Notes: generated from the letters alone by a model not told the origin. Positions 12,501 through 23,422 are shown, numbered from the stretch's first letter. The stretch is 64,000 bases of DNA from Ulva prolifera (GCA_023078555.1 CM041199.1:558001-622000); one strand, 5' to 3'. Program-made: numbers and translations.

Positions 12501-13264
12501 AGCTCGTCTCCGCGCTGCGACTGCGCGCTCTGCTCCGCACCCTGAGAGCCGTCGCCGCCGTCATGGGTGGCAACGATCGACCCCGACATCGGCGCGCTGA
12601 AGCCCTGGCCACTACTCGCCTTCACGTCTCGCGGCGCGACGAGCGACGCGACGCGCCTTAGCGGCTGCTCCCACGCCATCTGGTGCGATCCGTCGCAGTC
12701 GCCGGACGTCGCGTCACGGCCCGAACACGCATGCATTCCCGCGACGGTGTGCGCATGCATGTTGCGCTTCGCCGGCGAGGAGCAGCGCGCCTCCGCCATG
12801 TCGGAGGCGGGGCTTGGGAGACCGGAGCGCGCGGGGCCAGGGTGCTGGCGCGGCTTGGCGGACGCGGGGCCGGGGGAGCAAGGGGAGGCGGTCGCGTGGG
12901 GGTTCTGTGACAGGGGCGCGGGGGGGTAGCCGCTGTTGAGGGCTGGGGGTGCGGTGGAGCTCGTGGAGTGCAGAGAGGCTGCTTGCGCGTAGGGGGAGGA
13001 GAGCGGGAGGGACGTGGGTTGTGCGGGGGCCATGCCGTAGGTGGGCCTGGCGCTATGCATGGTGGTGGTGTTGGTGGCGGAGAGAGGCGCGGTGAGTGCG
13101 GCGGCCGTGGGGGGGTCTGTGGCTGCTGCCCGCGCAGAGGAGTTGCCGTGACCTGCACGCAGCACGCAGCACGGCATCATGCTATGGCCTGTAGGTTGAG
13201 CACCCCGAGGGGCAATGGGATGGGGAGGGAGGGGCACCCGCAGGGGGGTGATCAGTGTGGCCAT
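6577..13264 (-). CDS. large two-repeat MYB/SANT-domain transcription regulator
   Basis: Five exons join in phase: 13264-12496, 12104-11930, 11753-11603, 9660-8848 and 8589-6577. They encode about 1,306 residues. The DNA-binding core spans exons 2-3. The first repeat begins SRWTPPEEVELHKAV and ends RQCKEHYREVL; the second begins KHGEWSAAEELQLVEAHARL and ends NACKNKFNGTL. Both match R2R3-type MYB repeats with the usual Trp spacing, the last Trp being replaced by Tyr or Phe. The join to exon 4 gives NGTL-RRKDNEESALAAY, a continuation typical of MYB proteins. MYB repeats bind DNA in the nucleus. Everything outside the core is Pro/Ala/Gln/His-rich and probably disordered, including the 670-residue last exon. 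The ATG at 13264 is the first in frame, but an earlier exon cannot be excluded. Intron 3 (9661-11602) is unusually long and holds interspersed repeats. The target genes are unknown. Confidence 0.85.
9881..9939 (+). repeat. TTTAC-tailed interspersed repeat, copy 1
   Basis: A segment of about 59 bp beginning CGGAGTTGTCAATGTCC, with a central GGCTCAGTAAATTCAG and a tail of TTTACTTTACTTTA. It shares most positions with the copies at 9999-10059 and, inverted, 13897-13957. It lies in MYB intron 3. The shared 3' tail of short direct repeats is what SINE or LINE 3' ends look like. No 5' boundary can be drawn, because similarity stops upstream of the CGGAG. Confidence 0.6.
9999..10059 (+). repeat. TTTAC-tailed interspersed repeat, copy 2
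   Basis: The same order of blocks as copy 1: CGGAGTTGTCAATGTCC, then GGATATGGCTCGGTAAAT, then the TTTACTTTACTTTA tail. It lies 118 bp downstream of copy 1 in the same orientation and the same intron. The DNA upstream differs from that before copy 1, which argues against a simple tandem duplication. Confidence 0.6.
11525..11550 (+). repeat. TTTAC-tail remnant of the same repeat family
   Basis: Only the end block is present here: CAGATTTACTTTACTTTTAC followed by TTTAC. It matches the last part of the 60-bp repeat. It lies near the 5' end of MYB intron 3 and could be a strongly truncated insertion. Confidence 0.4.
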
Positions 13265-13896
13265 GCATACAGTGTATTGATTTGCCAGTAAGATGTATGT
13301 TCAGGGTCAATAGTCGTCAGGTTTCATCTGTCCTGATGAGTCAGCACAGGCAGATCTGTGAACAACCCTTCCTTTGCAGGTGACTACACAGGGCCCCTTT
13401 GCAGCTGACTGAAGCAGGTTACAGGATACACTACATGCTTGTGGGTGGACCTAGGAATATGCGAAGGCCACCCACATTGGGAGCCACTGGTGGCCACCCA
13501 GCCTGACGCTGCTCATGGAGACAACTGCAGTGTTGACCATCTGAGACACAGCACGGTTGCAGACTTTGATCACAGCATCATAAGGTGTGCCGATACAGGC
13601 AGATGCATGCAGATGCATGCAGGCGCAGGGTTCCCACTGCTTCAGACCATGTGACAAACCACAAAGGTGAAAAAGCGACAGCATGGTAGGTGTGTAATAA
13701 AGTGTGCAGGGGCCTGCTTCAGGGTTCCAGGATCTGTGTGGGCTGCCCTCTGTGCCCTCTGTGCAAAGGCGCGTTGCTGTCTGCTGTCAATGGCCTGGGT
13801 GTCAGAGCTCCTGGACAGAGGGCTGTGCTGCGGCCGGCAGGATCTGCTGTGGCTGGGGGGTGGTGTGTCGGGGCAGTGCATGGGGCCGTCTATACA
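13265..13896. other. upstream flank of the MYB gene, no gene
   Basis: This should contain the MYB promoter and possibly 5' non-coding exons. I see no convincing TATA element or coding segment. ATGCATGC-type motifs occur near 13603-13622. Confidence 0.3.
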
Positions 13897-13957
13897 ATAA
13901 AGTAAAGCAAATCTGAGTTCACTGAGCCATATCCATTAGAGGACATTGACAGCTCCG
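13897..13957 (-). repeat. TTTAC-tailed interspersed repeat, copy 3 (inverted)
   Basis: Read on the minus strand, this begins CGGAGCTGTCAATGTCC, continues GGATATGGCTCAGTGAAC and ends with a CTTTACTTTA tail. It matches copies 1 and 2 at most positions. It lies outside the MYB gene in the opposite orientation, which shows that the unit is dispersed rather than part of the intron. Confidence 0.6.
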
Positions 13958-16900
13958 GATGAACAGGATGGCATGCCGATGTGGGCAGTTGCGGTGAGTG
14001 GAGGTGAGTGGAGGTGCTCGTTCGCAACTTTCTGGAAATACCCCCTGGCGAAGAGACGGCATGGGCACAACCCCCTGGCCAGCACACGGACCATGCTCCG
14101 ATGCCACACGCTGTCACGGCTCCCATGGAAACTGGTTTGGAGCTGATCACGGGGCAATGCTGTGGTTAAGCTTCGTGACACGGTGTTCAGAAGGCTGCAG
14201 ATCGGCACTGGTTGACGCACAGCGCGTGTGGGGAAGTCTCCAAGTGGTGGGGTCCACAGCCAGAGAGCACCCCGAGAGGCCAGAGAGGGGGAAGCGTTTG
14301 CGCTGTCTGGGAGCTTATATGATGTATGTGGACGAACGGATCGTTGGCTGCCTGTTGTGTGTGTTACAAGGACAAAGCAAGCCAGGCAGGTAGCACCACG
14401 GGCAAACAACCAGGGGAACCTCACACCCTGTACACCCTGCTGTGTGTGAGGCGAGCTGAGCTGAGCTGAGAGAGTTACGTACGAGGCAGGTAGCACCACA
14501 TGCGCCCAGCGTGATCACAAACCAGACCAGTCCCACGCACAATCACTGCAGGCGGCTGAAGCTGCGTGCGTCAGCAAGCTTTACCTGTTGTGCAGCTTGA
14601 CTTGAAGTTCAGTTGTGTGACCGCTGAACCACTGTGCACCATGGGCTTTCACAGCTGTGCACACGCCGTGGTACCCCGTGATATGACTGCAGTGGCAGTG
14701 AACTGCCATGGAGCGCAGCAGGTGGGCATCGAGGGGGCACGGCAGGGCATGGGCCGAGTGGGCACACCTGAGGAAGACATCAGTATCGCGGCCACACTTC
14801 CCGCTGATGCTAGTGGCACGGTCCGATTGTCTTCATACCGCATGCTGGTTGCCATGTACTGTGGTGTCTAGAAGGTGAGAAGTAGCCAGCTGGGCTGGGG
14901 CATGCGTGGACGAGAGACGGAGGCGTCGCCACTGTGGCTTCAATCACATCCCTTGAACTTGGAACACGTGGTGACGTGGCCGGCTGTGCTGTGAGATCAC
15001 CTGTGTAACAACGACGACGTCGGAGAGGCACGGAGCACTGCAGGTATTGCACAGACCCGTATCACATGGCCTGTTCACGGCAGCACTCCCCCGAGATGCA
15101 GCTGTGCCGTTGAAGCACCTGTGTGCCCTCTCGCCACGGGTACAGGCAAGCTCTTGAGGTCTTTAGATTTCGTGAGCATGCTTCTACGCGGCCAGCAACA
15201 AGGCAAATGCTCGAGGAGCTCACTTGTGCTTAGGTAGCGATGCGTGGCGGTCGCCAGCTGATGTGTCAACTCCCCACCGGCGCTCTGCCATGCGACGACG
15301 ACGCACGAGCGGGTGACCATCAAGCATGCGGGCGTGGCAGTGTCGCGACACGAACTCGGAAGAAACGGATGTATCTTTGACTGTCGAGACAAACCGGCAG
15401 TAGGAGAACAGCTGTGAGTGAGTGGACGCTCGACAGATGTGCAGCAAGATGGATGGCCATGGTCACGATGGTTGACAGCGCAATCGAATTGGACCGGCTA
15501 CGTGATAGATTGAAAGGGCGGCATGCACACAAAGTTGATGAAAGTGCCTCTGCGTGGAACTGTCGCTGCTGTCTAGGGCAGCTTTGGCGTAGCGTGAGTT
15601 GAAAAGCGACAAACAGTGTTGCTTAATCCGTCAAGTTTCGGGGGCAATGCGACAGCAGCTACGTTCAGAAACATACTAAATGAATTCAAGTCACTTGATG
15701 TACTGTCACAACGTTCTGGTGTCCTTGGGCCTGCTGCAGGTTTTCCGGCGCATGCACGAATAAACAAACATCCTGCGCAGTGAGTCAAGAATGGGTCCGC
15801 AGAACACAGTAGATATTACATAAAGCGTGGAAGCTCAAGTTTCGTCATGCCAGTTGTTCCTCTATCACACGATTGCGCTCCACACGGCGTGCAGTGCTGC
15901 GACGCTAGTGACAGGACTAAAAAATATGGTAGATCCCGTCACGGTCTCAGGCCGCCTCTGGCGACATCGAGATTTTCAAAAGTAAAATGCACAGCTCTGA
16001 AGAACTCCGCACCATTTTGCCGAGAGCAAACAACAGCTGTCTACAGTCGAGGTCGAATCTGCGCCGCGCAGACGGCAACGCTTGTGAATATGTTCCGCTG
16101 ATCCAACACAGGAGCGCCGGACGTAAAAATATTTTGCAAGATAAAGTGTAGAAGAGCTTTTTGACATTCACAAGATGGCCAACAGGTATCGATCCGATAA
16201 CTAGATAACTAGGAGCACGAAAGCTGCCTACAGGGCATGATTGCTGGCACACTGGACTGGCCTGGACAGCACGTTAACTACAGTCTGTTCCTCAGTTGCT
16301 CCCGTGACCGCTTAACTCAGAGATGAAAAAGTGCCACACATGTGAGGGCCACTACGGATGAACCTTGCACATGCGTGCGCAAAACAGACTCATGCCAAGA
16401 GGTTTTTGTTTCGCCGTACGCGGCCCCGGCTCGACGCGCTGCCAGCCCTCGTTCGCGCGAAACGCTACACCGGCCCGGACACATTGCCGCGGCGTTTGAG
16501 ATTCGTCCAACTGACCGTCGGTACAGCGCACGTCGTCCCCCGCATCCAGTGTGACAGCAGCACACGCCTCGTGCACGGGCATCAGCTTGCACACCGTGTG
16601 CACGACGCTCCGTGTGGCTGGAAGAGGAAATGGACTGAAGCTCACTTCAGTTCAGCTGAATCGCTGATCATCGATCATGAGCGGTTAGCCCCCACGTCAC
16701 TTCGTCGGCAGCCTGGGACAGTGCAACGGTACGGACCACACTCAGCGTCGATACCAAGAGCATGTGATAAAGTTCTCGTGCATATATCAAGAATAACGCA
16801 GGCACAAGAAAAACGCAGGCTCACGTGACGGGACAACTAACGCACATACATTACGATTGGATACCACTGTGGCTGGCTGTTGAGATATGACAGCTGCCGT

Positions 16901-18905
16901 CATATCTCAACAGCTGGTCAGCGCGTGGCTGCGGGGCCCTGACCTCGCGATCCAGGCCGCAATGCCCCACTGCTGCGGCCAGCAGGAGCAGACAGCAGCT
17001 TAAGGCTGCCAGTCAGAGATGACGGAACCAGTGGCATCTGCACTCTCCTGTATCAGTGTTTGTTGCGATTACAGCAGTCTTTGATGGTGGGGATTCACGC
17101 TGCATGATGTCGAATGCCGTCAACAGCACACCGCCCCGAAACCGTAAAGTCTGCAAGGCAGTTTCCCCTGCAGCAACAGCAGACAAGGCAGCCGTACACA
17201 GAGGTCAGGTTAAACCTGTCACGTACAGCAGGGCCAGTGCCGAAGAGGGCATCGAACTGTTGCGCATCGACGAATGTGGCATCGGTTCCGACAGTCCTTC
17301 CGGAGCGCTTGCTTCCGGTAGCCCGCAGAACTCGAAACCTTACACCATGCGGCACCAGGCTGGACCTATGACGACCGATTACATCTTCTGCATATTCAAG
17401 TGTCTGTTGGCGCGCTGTCGCAGATCGGATCGATGAGCGCCTGGCAGAGACCACGGAGTGGTCTCGGCCCCACGGGTAGGGCAAATGCTTACAGCTTACG
17501 TTAACGTCGAGATAATACCTGTAACGTTTATTTGCTGCGGGATATTATCTGGTGGTGGTCAGCGCTGATTGCGACAGGCATTTTTCTTCCAATGGTATCG
17601 TTGCATCAATGACCACGAGCGCACCAAAGCCACTTCTTCATCTGCCGTCATTACGTTAGGTTTATCGGGATTCCGTCGCGCTGGGCCCCGCTGGGGACTT
17701 CCCGGGGCCGGAAAAGCCGGCCCCGGGGCCCGCGGGGCTGAAGCCATGCGCATGGCGGCGGGTCAGGAACTGAGGCACTGCGCTCACAGCGCTGAGGCGG
17801 CTGTACATGCGCATGCTGTGCGCTGCCTGCTGTGTGCTACCTGCGCCTCCGACATTATCCGAGTTCGAAATTTAAGGCCTTGTGATACATTGTACATGTC
17901 AACGGCGCGCTTGTGTGGATCTGGGCGGATGCTCCGGATCCACGAGCTTGCTGAACTCTGCTTTGAGGCGCATGGGCATGCGTTTTGTTACACTGGCAAG
18001 GTTAAGCTTAAGCTTGCGGGCTCGGCCGTTGATTTAATTTCGCAGCAAACACTGCGGCAGCCCGCGGTATACGTACAAGGCATAATCCGGTGGGGGCGTG
18101 CGTCAGCAGGGGTTTCTGGTAGTTCGGACGGCAGACTGTAGCAGACTGATGACGCGGCGGTGCACGTTATGCATGACGGCACGAATCGCCGCGGCGTGAA
18201 TTACAAAAGGATACCGCGGTATACCGGAGGCCCGGACGCCACGCCGTAGGTTAACGTCAACATTGACCACTATCTCGAGATAAATATGGTTGGACCGCTC
18301 CCGGCCGGCACCGGGCCCCACAGCACGCGAGGGCATGCACGTGGTTGCCATGTTGCGCACCGCGCGGGCGGATGCGTAACGTAAACGTAGCGCTATAGCC
18401 TAGGTGGGAAAACGGCCGAGGTCGCGGGATCCCTCGATCGAGACCCGAGGAACTCTCTTAGGGACGCCTTCTGGGATTGTCCGATCGCGAGACCGGACAA
18501 TTCCTCTAGATGCGCAGGCCGGCACGCACACACAGGTGTGGCGAGTACGCCCTAGGCTTTTTTTCCAGCAGCATCTCGTGTCCCTCTGTTGTACATGTTA
18601 CGTTTGAGCACTGCTGGACACGGCGACGGCGAAGGTGTTGCACAACAGTGTGACCCGTGCGGCGGTTTCGACTCGGCACATCCGCCGGTTCATCTGCTGT
18701 ACACGACACGTGTACGGCCGGGCCAAGGTGGGCACGATCCCGTGCGATAACGGGGGAAGGCTGTGGGCTCATCTGACCCTGCATGCAGGGGCTGCATATG
18801 ATCATGCCTAATGGGACCTTGGGAGGGCTCTGAGACGTGAGAATTGAGCCCTGATGCCATCTCCACACGTGGTACCAAAACCCCAGGAGCATTGCGCCGC
18901 CTCAC
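13958..18905. other. gene-poor stretch, no supported gene
   Basis: About 5 kb without any frame that shows conserved domains or a consistent splice pattern. Small features seen: a near-direct repeat of GGCAGGTAGCACCAC at about 14387 and 14486, a 16-bp inverted repeat at 16876-16914, and a GC-rich hairpin at 17701-17727. The remainder looks like ordinary non-coding sequence. Confidence 0.45.
16876..16914. repeat. inverted repeat, 16-bp arms with a 7-base loop
   Basis: The left arm GCTGTTGAGATATGAC (16876-16891) is perfectly complementary to the right arm (16899-16914), with loop AGCTGCC. It stands alone in non-coding DNA. It could be a hairpin-forming RNA element or a small relic of an inverted-repeat element. 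Confidence 0.85.
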
Positions 18906-19491
18906 CTGCAAGCGCCCGCTGCAGGCGCGGCCACACTACGAAGATGTGGCGTGCACTGGCAGACGCGTTGCGCACAGGCAGCCTTGATCCTTGCAGCTCG
19001 GCGCCATTTGTACAGAACAGGAGTCCTGCAGCGCTTGCGGCAAACTCAGGGAGTATGATGGCGTACGGACGTCCACGTCTGTGTGGCCCGGCATCCGCCC
19101 AGTCCTGCAGTGCTGCGGCTGCGTAGGGATATCCGCCGTAGCAATCGTGGCCTGGGGTGACCTGTCCGCCTTCCTTTTGGCACGCTTGTGATCGTGTGCG
19201 GATCAGCATTCTGGTGAGTGCCTGAAGCGTAGACCGGCACAAGAGCAGGGGGGGGGGGGCAGCGTTGGCCGGCGATTGCTACAGCGTCTGTGCGCGGCAG
19301 CAGCAGCAGCGGCCAAAACAGCAGCTAGACACGCTGGCGAGATGGCCATCTTCCAGGGTGCCTCGCATCAGAGCGGCGTAGGCCCGGCAGGCGCGGCATG
19401 CATGCAGGATGCACCGTGCTGCGCGCTGCACGGCACCGCACGTGGCCAGTGGTAGCATGCACCGCGCGAGCTCCAGAGCACGCAGAGACAT
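18906..19491 (-). CDS. possible two-exon gene, unrecognised
   Basis: A candidate only. An ATG at 19491 opens a Cys/Ala-rich frame beginning MSLRALELARCMLPLATCG. A second segment, 19161-18906, is bounded by a GGACAG acceptor and a GCAG-GTGAGG donor and reads as fluent protein (GYPYAAAALQDWADAG, then RPYAIILPEFAASAAGLLFC, then ARHIFVVWPRLQRALA). Its codon use resembles the GC-rich genes of the window. I could not define the join between the two segments or any 3' exon, so the frame is incomplete. I do not recognise a family. Confidence 0.3.
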
Positions 19492-20733
19492 GGCGACTTC
19501 TGTGGGCTCTCCGCTGGCATGCTGTCATGATCTTACAAAGGCCCTGATCATGAACCAGGATGGTTCCAAGGCAGCTAGGCATTTGAGTGGCCTAGCTATA
19601 TAGACAACACAAGCTTATGAGTTCAAGTAATAGGGAGTAAGCTGAACTAACTGTCACCATGCGAATTGATGCAGTCTTAAGTGCTAATACAATGCCCTAA
19701 AGTACCTATGATAACGCCAGTCTTGCTTGATCTTGACTTGGTACTGCTTGACTTGAACTCGAATCTTGTATCTTGATATCTTTATTAGTTTGAATGCACC
19801 ATCTTACACTCCCTTTCAACACTGCTCCGCACCGACGCCTTTGCTTCTCCTTACATGCTCATAACACAGAGCACTGCCTATTCTTCACTGTCAGCTCGGC
19901 ACGTCACAACATAGAGGCCGTTCATCCCGATGTAATTGATAGTATTTTAATTTCGTTCTCAGCCCCAATCGGCCGAGCTTCCTCAAGGATGAGAAGGCTT
20001 ATGAGCACTGCAACTACACCAAGCAGTGCAGAGACAAGCGTGCATCAGAGCTGATGGCACGGCTGAGCACACAGTCGCGCATGCATGCATGTGCAGACGG
20101 ATGCATGCAGCGTGCGTGCATTTGCGCGCAGCTGCGCTGGCTCGGGAAATGCTAGCAACGAGCATGGCTCAGTTACATAGCTAGGCCACGACAATGCAGT
20201 GCTGTGATGCCGCCGCTTTTTGCAATCAGCCTGTCAGCTGCAGCGACGTTTGTGGCAGCAGTGCGTTCAACAGTACACAGTCGCTCAACGGGTGCCAGGC
20301 GACAACATATTTACAATGCTGTGGGCGCACGAGGTCGAGGTCGAAGATGAAGATCGGCATGCCGGCTGCGACGGCGAGGAGGACGGCGGGGGACAGGTGC
20401 ATTTTCGCAGATTGGGCGTGCCGCGAGCCTTGTGTGCGGCGGGGATGTCCACGTGCACATTGCAGCGGCCGCTTCCCGGAGAGCGCCCGGACAGCGCAGC
20501 ACGAGGGACACCCGGTCGCGGCCGGGGATCATGGCTTTGGCCACAACGGGAACGATCTGGCATTGGCAACTTTGAAACACGGGGGCGGTGAGGGCACTGT
20601 CGCCTGTGGCGGCGGCGGTGAGGGCACTGTCGCCTGTGGCGGCGCATGCAATCACCGCTTTGCGGATGATATCATATATATACGTGGGAGCGATGTGAAC
20701 AGCTTGTCAATGCCTTTGGATAAGACTCAGGAA
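19492..20733. other. no supported gene
   Basis: AT-richer DNA at about 19,600-19,800 and a GC-rich part after 20,190. The latter contains two head-to-tail copies of a 30-bp unit at 20581-20640. No coding exon can be supported. Confidence 0.4.
20581..20640. repeat. two tandem copies of a 30-bp unit
   Basis: Two adjacent 30-base units share the core GTGAGGGCACTGTCGCCTGT and differ at only two bases at the left end. Seen directly in the sequence. Confidence 0.9.
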
Positions 20734-20793
20734 GCATGCATGGATGGCGTTCCGCTTGGGTCATGACCCAAGCGGAACGCCATCCATGCATGC
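20734..20793. repeat. perfect 60-bp palindrome
   Basis: The left arm (20734-20763, beginning GCATGCATGGATGGCG) and the right arm (20764-20793) are exact reverse complements for all 30 bases, with no spacer. Symmetry breaks immediately outside (A at 20733, C at 20794). A 28-bp palindrome follows 27 bases downstream. Such sequences can extrude cruciforms and are usually unstable, so a perfect one suggests recent origin. An assembly fold-back artefact must be considered. Confidence 0.95.
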
Positions 20794-20820
20794 CTGCAGA
20801 GATGTATGGAGCTCGTCCCC

Positions 20821-20848
20821 TACAGCCCTCGAAGCTTCGAGGGCTGTA
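20821..20848. repeat. perfect 28-bp palindrome
   Basis: TACAGCCCTCGAAG is followed immediately by its exact reverse complement, with a HindIII-like AAGCTT at the centre. It lies 27 bases beyond the 60-bp palindrome and is unrelated to it in sequence. Confidence 0.95.
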
Positions 20849-22004
20849 TCATAATGATTTGGTAAAATCCACTTGCCGAGAACGAACAGCAAACCAGGCA
20901 GGAAATCGTGTACGTGCCTCCGGTGTTACGGGGAATTCTTCGAAGGCACGAAGCTGACCCACAGCTGAGGGCCCACCTGTGGCCGCCGAGCTACCGGCGC
21001 GCGGCCGCCGAGCAGGAATAATATTAATCCACCGCTGATCGCAGCCATCGTCTTTACTGTCAAAGACAACCAAAATCGACCATGTGTCTGGGGTCACGCT
21101 ACAGCTTGTGCGCATCGGCAGCCAGCGTCGTAACACTCACGAGTCGATCACTTTTGGCTCGCGTGCGACAGATCGCTGCGGACCGACCTTTGTGGCGAGC
21201 AGTGCTTTGCGAAACAGGGACTTGCGGGCTCCCGCACGAGATCATGTCAACGTCAATCGTAACAATCAGATCGTCAAAGCCTAGGACGCTCCACTGTTGC
21301 ATGGGCTCAACCTCAACGTTGCAGTCAGCCTAGCATGCAACCGGACTGTGTACATCAGGTCAACTGCGCACACGACGCATCGCAATTCCGAAATCTGCTG
21401 CTCTTCTTTGATGCTGGCTGTGTTCAAGTTGGCATTCACGGCACCCATGCGAACGCGGTATTGATGGCCCTGCCACATTCAACAGCATCGGCTTCGGGTC
21501 GAGACGTCCTGTATCTATGCGTGACACTTATCATATGAAGCCTTGCATGTGACCTGATGTTTATTATAAGATTTAGTACCGCTTGTTCGTCACCAGGCGA
21601 GCGCATTTCCGCCGTCTTGATCCCACGCTTGCGCTGCTTTGAGAAGTCTCCTAAGCCTGCGAGCGAGGTGAACCAAGCCCCTTGACAACTGGACTGACTG
21701 TCCTGAAATTTATCATGCCTGCACCCTCACTATGGGTGCTTGGTAGGTGCTTCGGTGCTGTGAGCCTCGTCTACTGGCATCACCGTGTGCCTGGTCAATC
21801 AAGGACCTGTTCAGGTTGGGAACCCGGAGCACTACACACCACCTTTGTCGAATTTCGTAGCCTGTGCTATACACAACGTGTAAAGTCAATGCTGTTTGTG
21901 AAGCACCATTTCGCACGATTCCACGATGGGTCTTCCCGGCACACATTCAGGCGAACTATCCCATGTTCTGCATTGCTTCAGTTTGGGCCCGTTGAACAGC
22001 ATTC
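20849..22004. other. no supported gene
   Basis: Short overlapping frames only. No domain, splice structure or RNA gene could be recognised. Confidence 0.4.
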
Positions 22005-22364
22005 TTATGTAGTCACGAACAACAGAGGCCGGGCATCGAGCCGTTGCTAGGAACCCACTCGCAAATCCACTTAGTCATGGCACTAGGCCGCGCACGAGCC
22101 CGCACCACAGCCCTGCCGATGATGCCAGCCAAAGATTGAAGCCCCACACGGAGCACAAGAGCATTCCCCTTGCACAACGCCACACTCAACCGGCGCAGAG
22201 CATTCGCCACAAACAAAGCACGGTTCAACGCACCACACCGAGACGCGACCTCCGCCAGCCAATTCAAGTGATTCATAGCAGGCTGTCCCAAGCGACCATG
22301 CGTCTCATGCGACAACGGCACAAAGCTATATGCATCAGGGTCGTGTAAGCGATAAGCATTGCTT
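22005..22364 (-). mobile_element. truncated 3' end of a non-LTR-type retroelement, copy A
   Basis: On the minus strand this encodes the block VPLSHETHGRLGQPAMNHLN, then ...RALFVANALRRLSVALCKGN and LQSLAGIIGRAV. It is about 92% identical in DNA to the larger copy immediately to its right. The Arg/Leu-rich C-terminal block is of the kind found at the end of reverse-transcriptase polyproteins of LINE-like elements in protists and algae. The family assignment is an inference from remembered similar sequences. The unit is cut off on its 5' side and ends at a TATGTAG-type tail. Confidence 0.5.
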
Positions 22365-22376
22365 GTGTTATGTATG

Positions 22377-22475
22377 TATGTAGTTACAAAGGACAGAGGC
22401 CGGGCATCGAGCCATCGCTAGGAATGGTATGTAGTTACAAAGGACAGAGGCCGGGCATCGAGCCATCGCTAGGAA
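22377..22475 (-). repeat. tandem duplication (51-bp period) of the retroelement 3' tail
   Basis: Two nearly identical units, 22377-22424 and 22428-22475, each start TATGTAGTTACAAAGGACAG and end GCTAGGAA. A third, diverged version closes copy A near 22010. Together they mark the 3' termini of the element. A TATG/ATAC microsatellite (22368-22380) abuts the left unit. Confidence 0.8.
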
Positions 22476-23422
22476 GTCACACGCATATCCACTCACGCAG
22501 TCATGGCACTAGGCCGGGCACGAGCACATACCACAGCCCTACCGGTGATGCCAGCCAAAGATTGAAGCCCCGCACGGAGCACAAGAGCATTCCCCTTGCA
22601 CAACGCCACACTCAACCGGCGCAGAGGACTCGTCACAAACAAAGCACGGTTCACCTTACCACACCGAGACGCAACCTCCGCCAGCCGATTCAAGTGATTC
22701 ATGGCAGGCCGTCCCAAGCGACCATGCGTCTCATGCGACAACGGCACAAAACTGTACGCATCAGGGTCGTACAAACGATAATCATCGCGTTTCTGCACGT
22801 CCCGTGTCTCCGCAGCACCCCCGTTCTCTCGGGCCGCACGGCCGCAATAGGAACCAGCACAGGGGTTCACAACCGACACATCTCCTATGCACAAAGGGTC
22901 ACCCAGCGGCATAAACATGATGTCCCCCAGCTTCTCCTGGGCCACTGCCCTGAACACCTGCGCCAGCGTCGTTGCCTGCGCGGCAGCGGCCCGCTCCCCA
23001 GGCCCCGCCGGGTCCTGGCCACCCGGCGCCGCTGCCGCCGCCAGGGCCGCAGCCTCCGCTGCCGCCGCCAGGGCCGCAGCCTGCGCTGCGTCTGGCGCGT
23101 GGCGCCCCGTCTGGGCGCTGTGTCCGGCATCGGCGTCGGCGGCCGGAGCAGTTGCAGGTGCCGGCGCCGCGTCCGCACGCACGACCGGCGGCGGCGGGGC
23201 TGTAGGTATCGGCTCCGCGGGCAAGGTCGCCCCGCGCGAAGGGCCCGCGACCTGGGAGGCGGGCTGGGGCGGAGCAGGGGGGGGCGGGCCCAACGGGCCA
23301 GCAGGAATGGTATGTATGTATGTATGCATGGTTCGTGATTGGCCTTGGCCTTCCAGACGTGGTCGGGCGGTGTCAGGCAAAGCCGGCTCGTCGAAACAGT
23401 AGCGTGCATGCACGTTATGCAT
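22476..23422 (-). mobile_element. longer 3' part of the same retroelement, copy B
   Basis: A 309-codon open frame on the minus strand. Its first half is Ala/Pro-rich, and the middle contains EKLGDIMFMPLGDPLCIGDV. The C-terminal half (DAYSFVPLSHETHGRLGRPA, then FVTSPLRRLSVALCKGNALV) is shared with copy A. The frame opens without a recognisable reverse-transcriptase core, so only the terminal part of the parent polyprotein is present. The element lies in gene-poor DNA and looks inactive. A virus-like or host origin of this domain cannot be excluded. Confidence 0.5.

Noticed and set aside
17701-17727. GC-rich hairpin with AAAAG loop resembling a terminator
   Set aside because: Rho-independent terminators do not apply in this nuclear context, there is no gene upstream, and 11-bp GC palindromes are not rare in this composition.
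22370-23338. 322-codon plus-strand frame
   Set aside because: It is the antisense reading of the retroelement ORF and its repeats, with no protein-like composition (Arg/His-rich).
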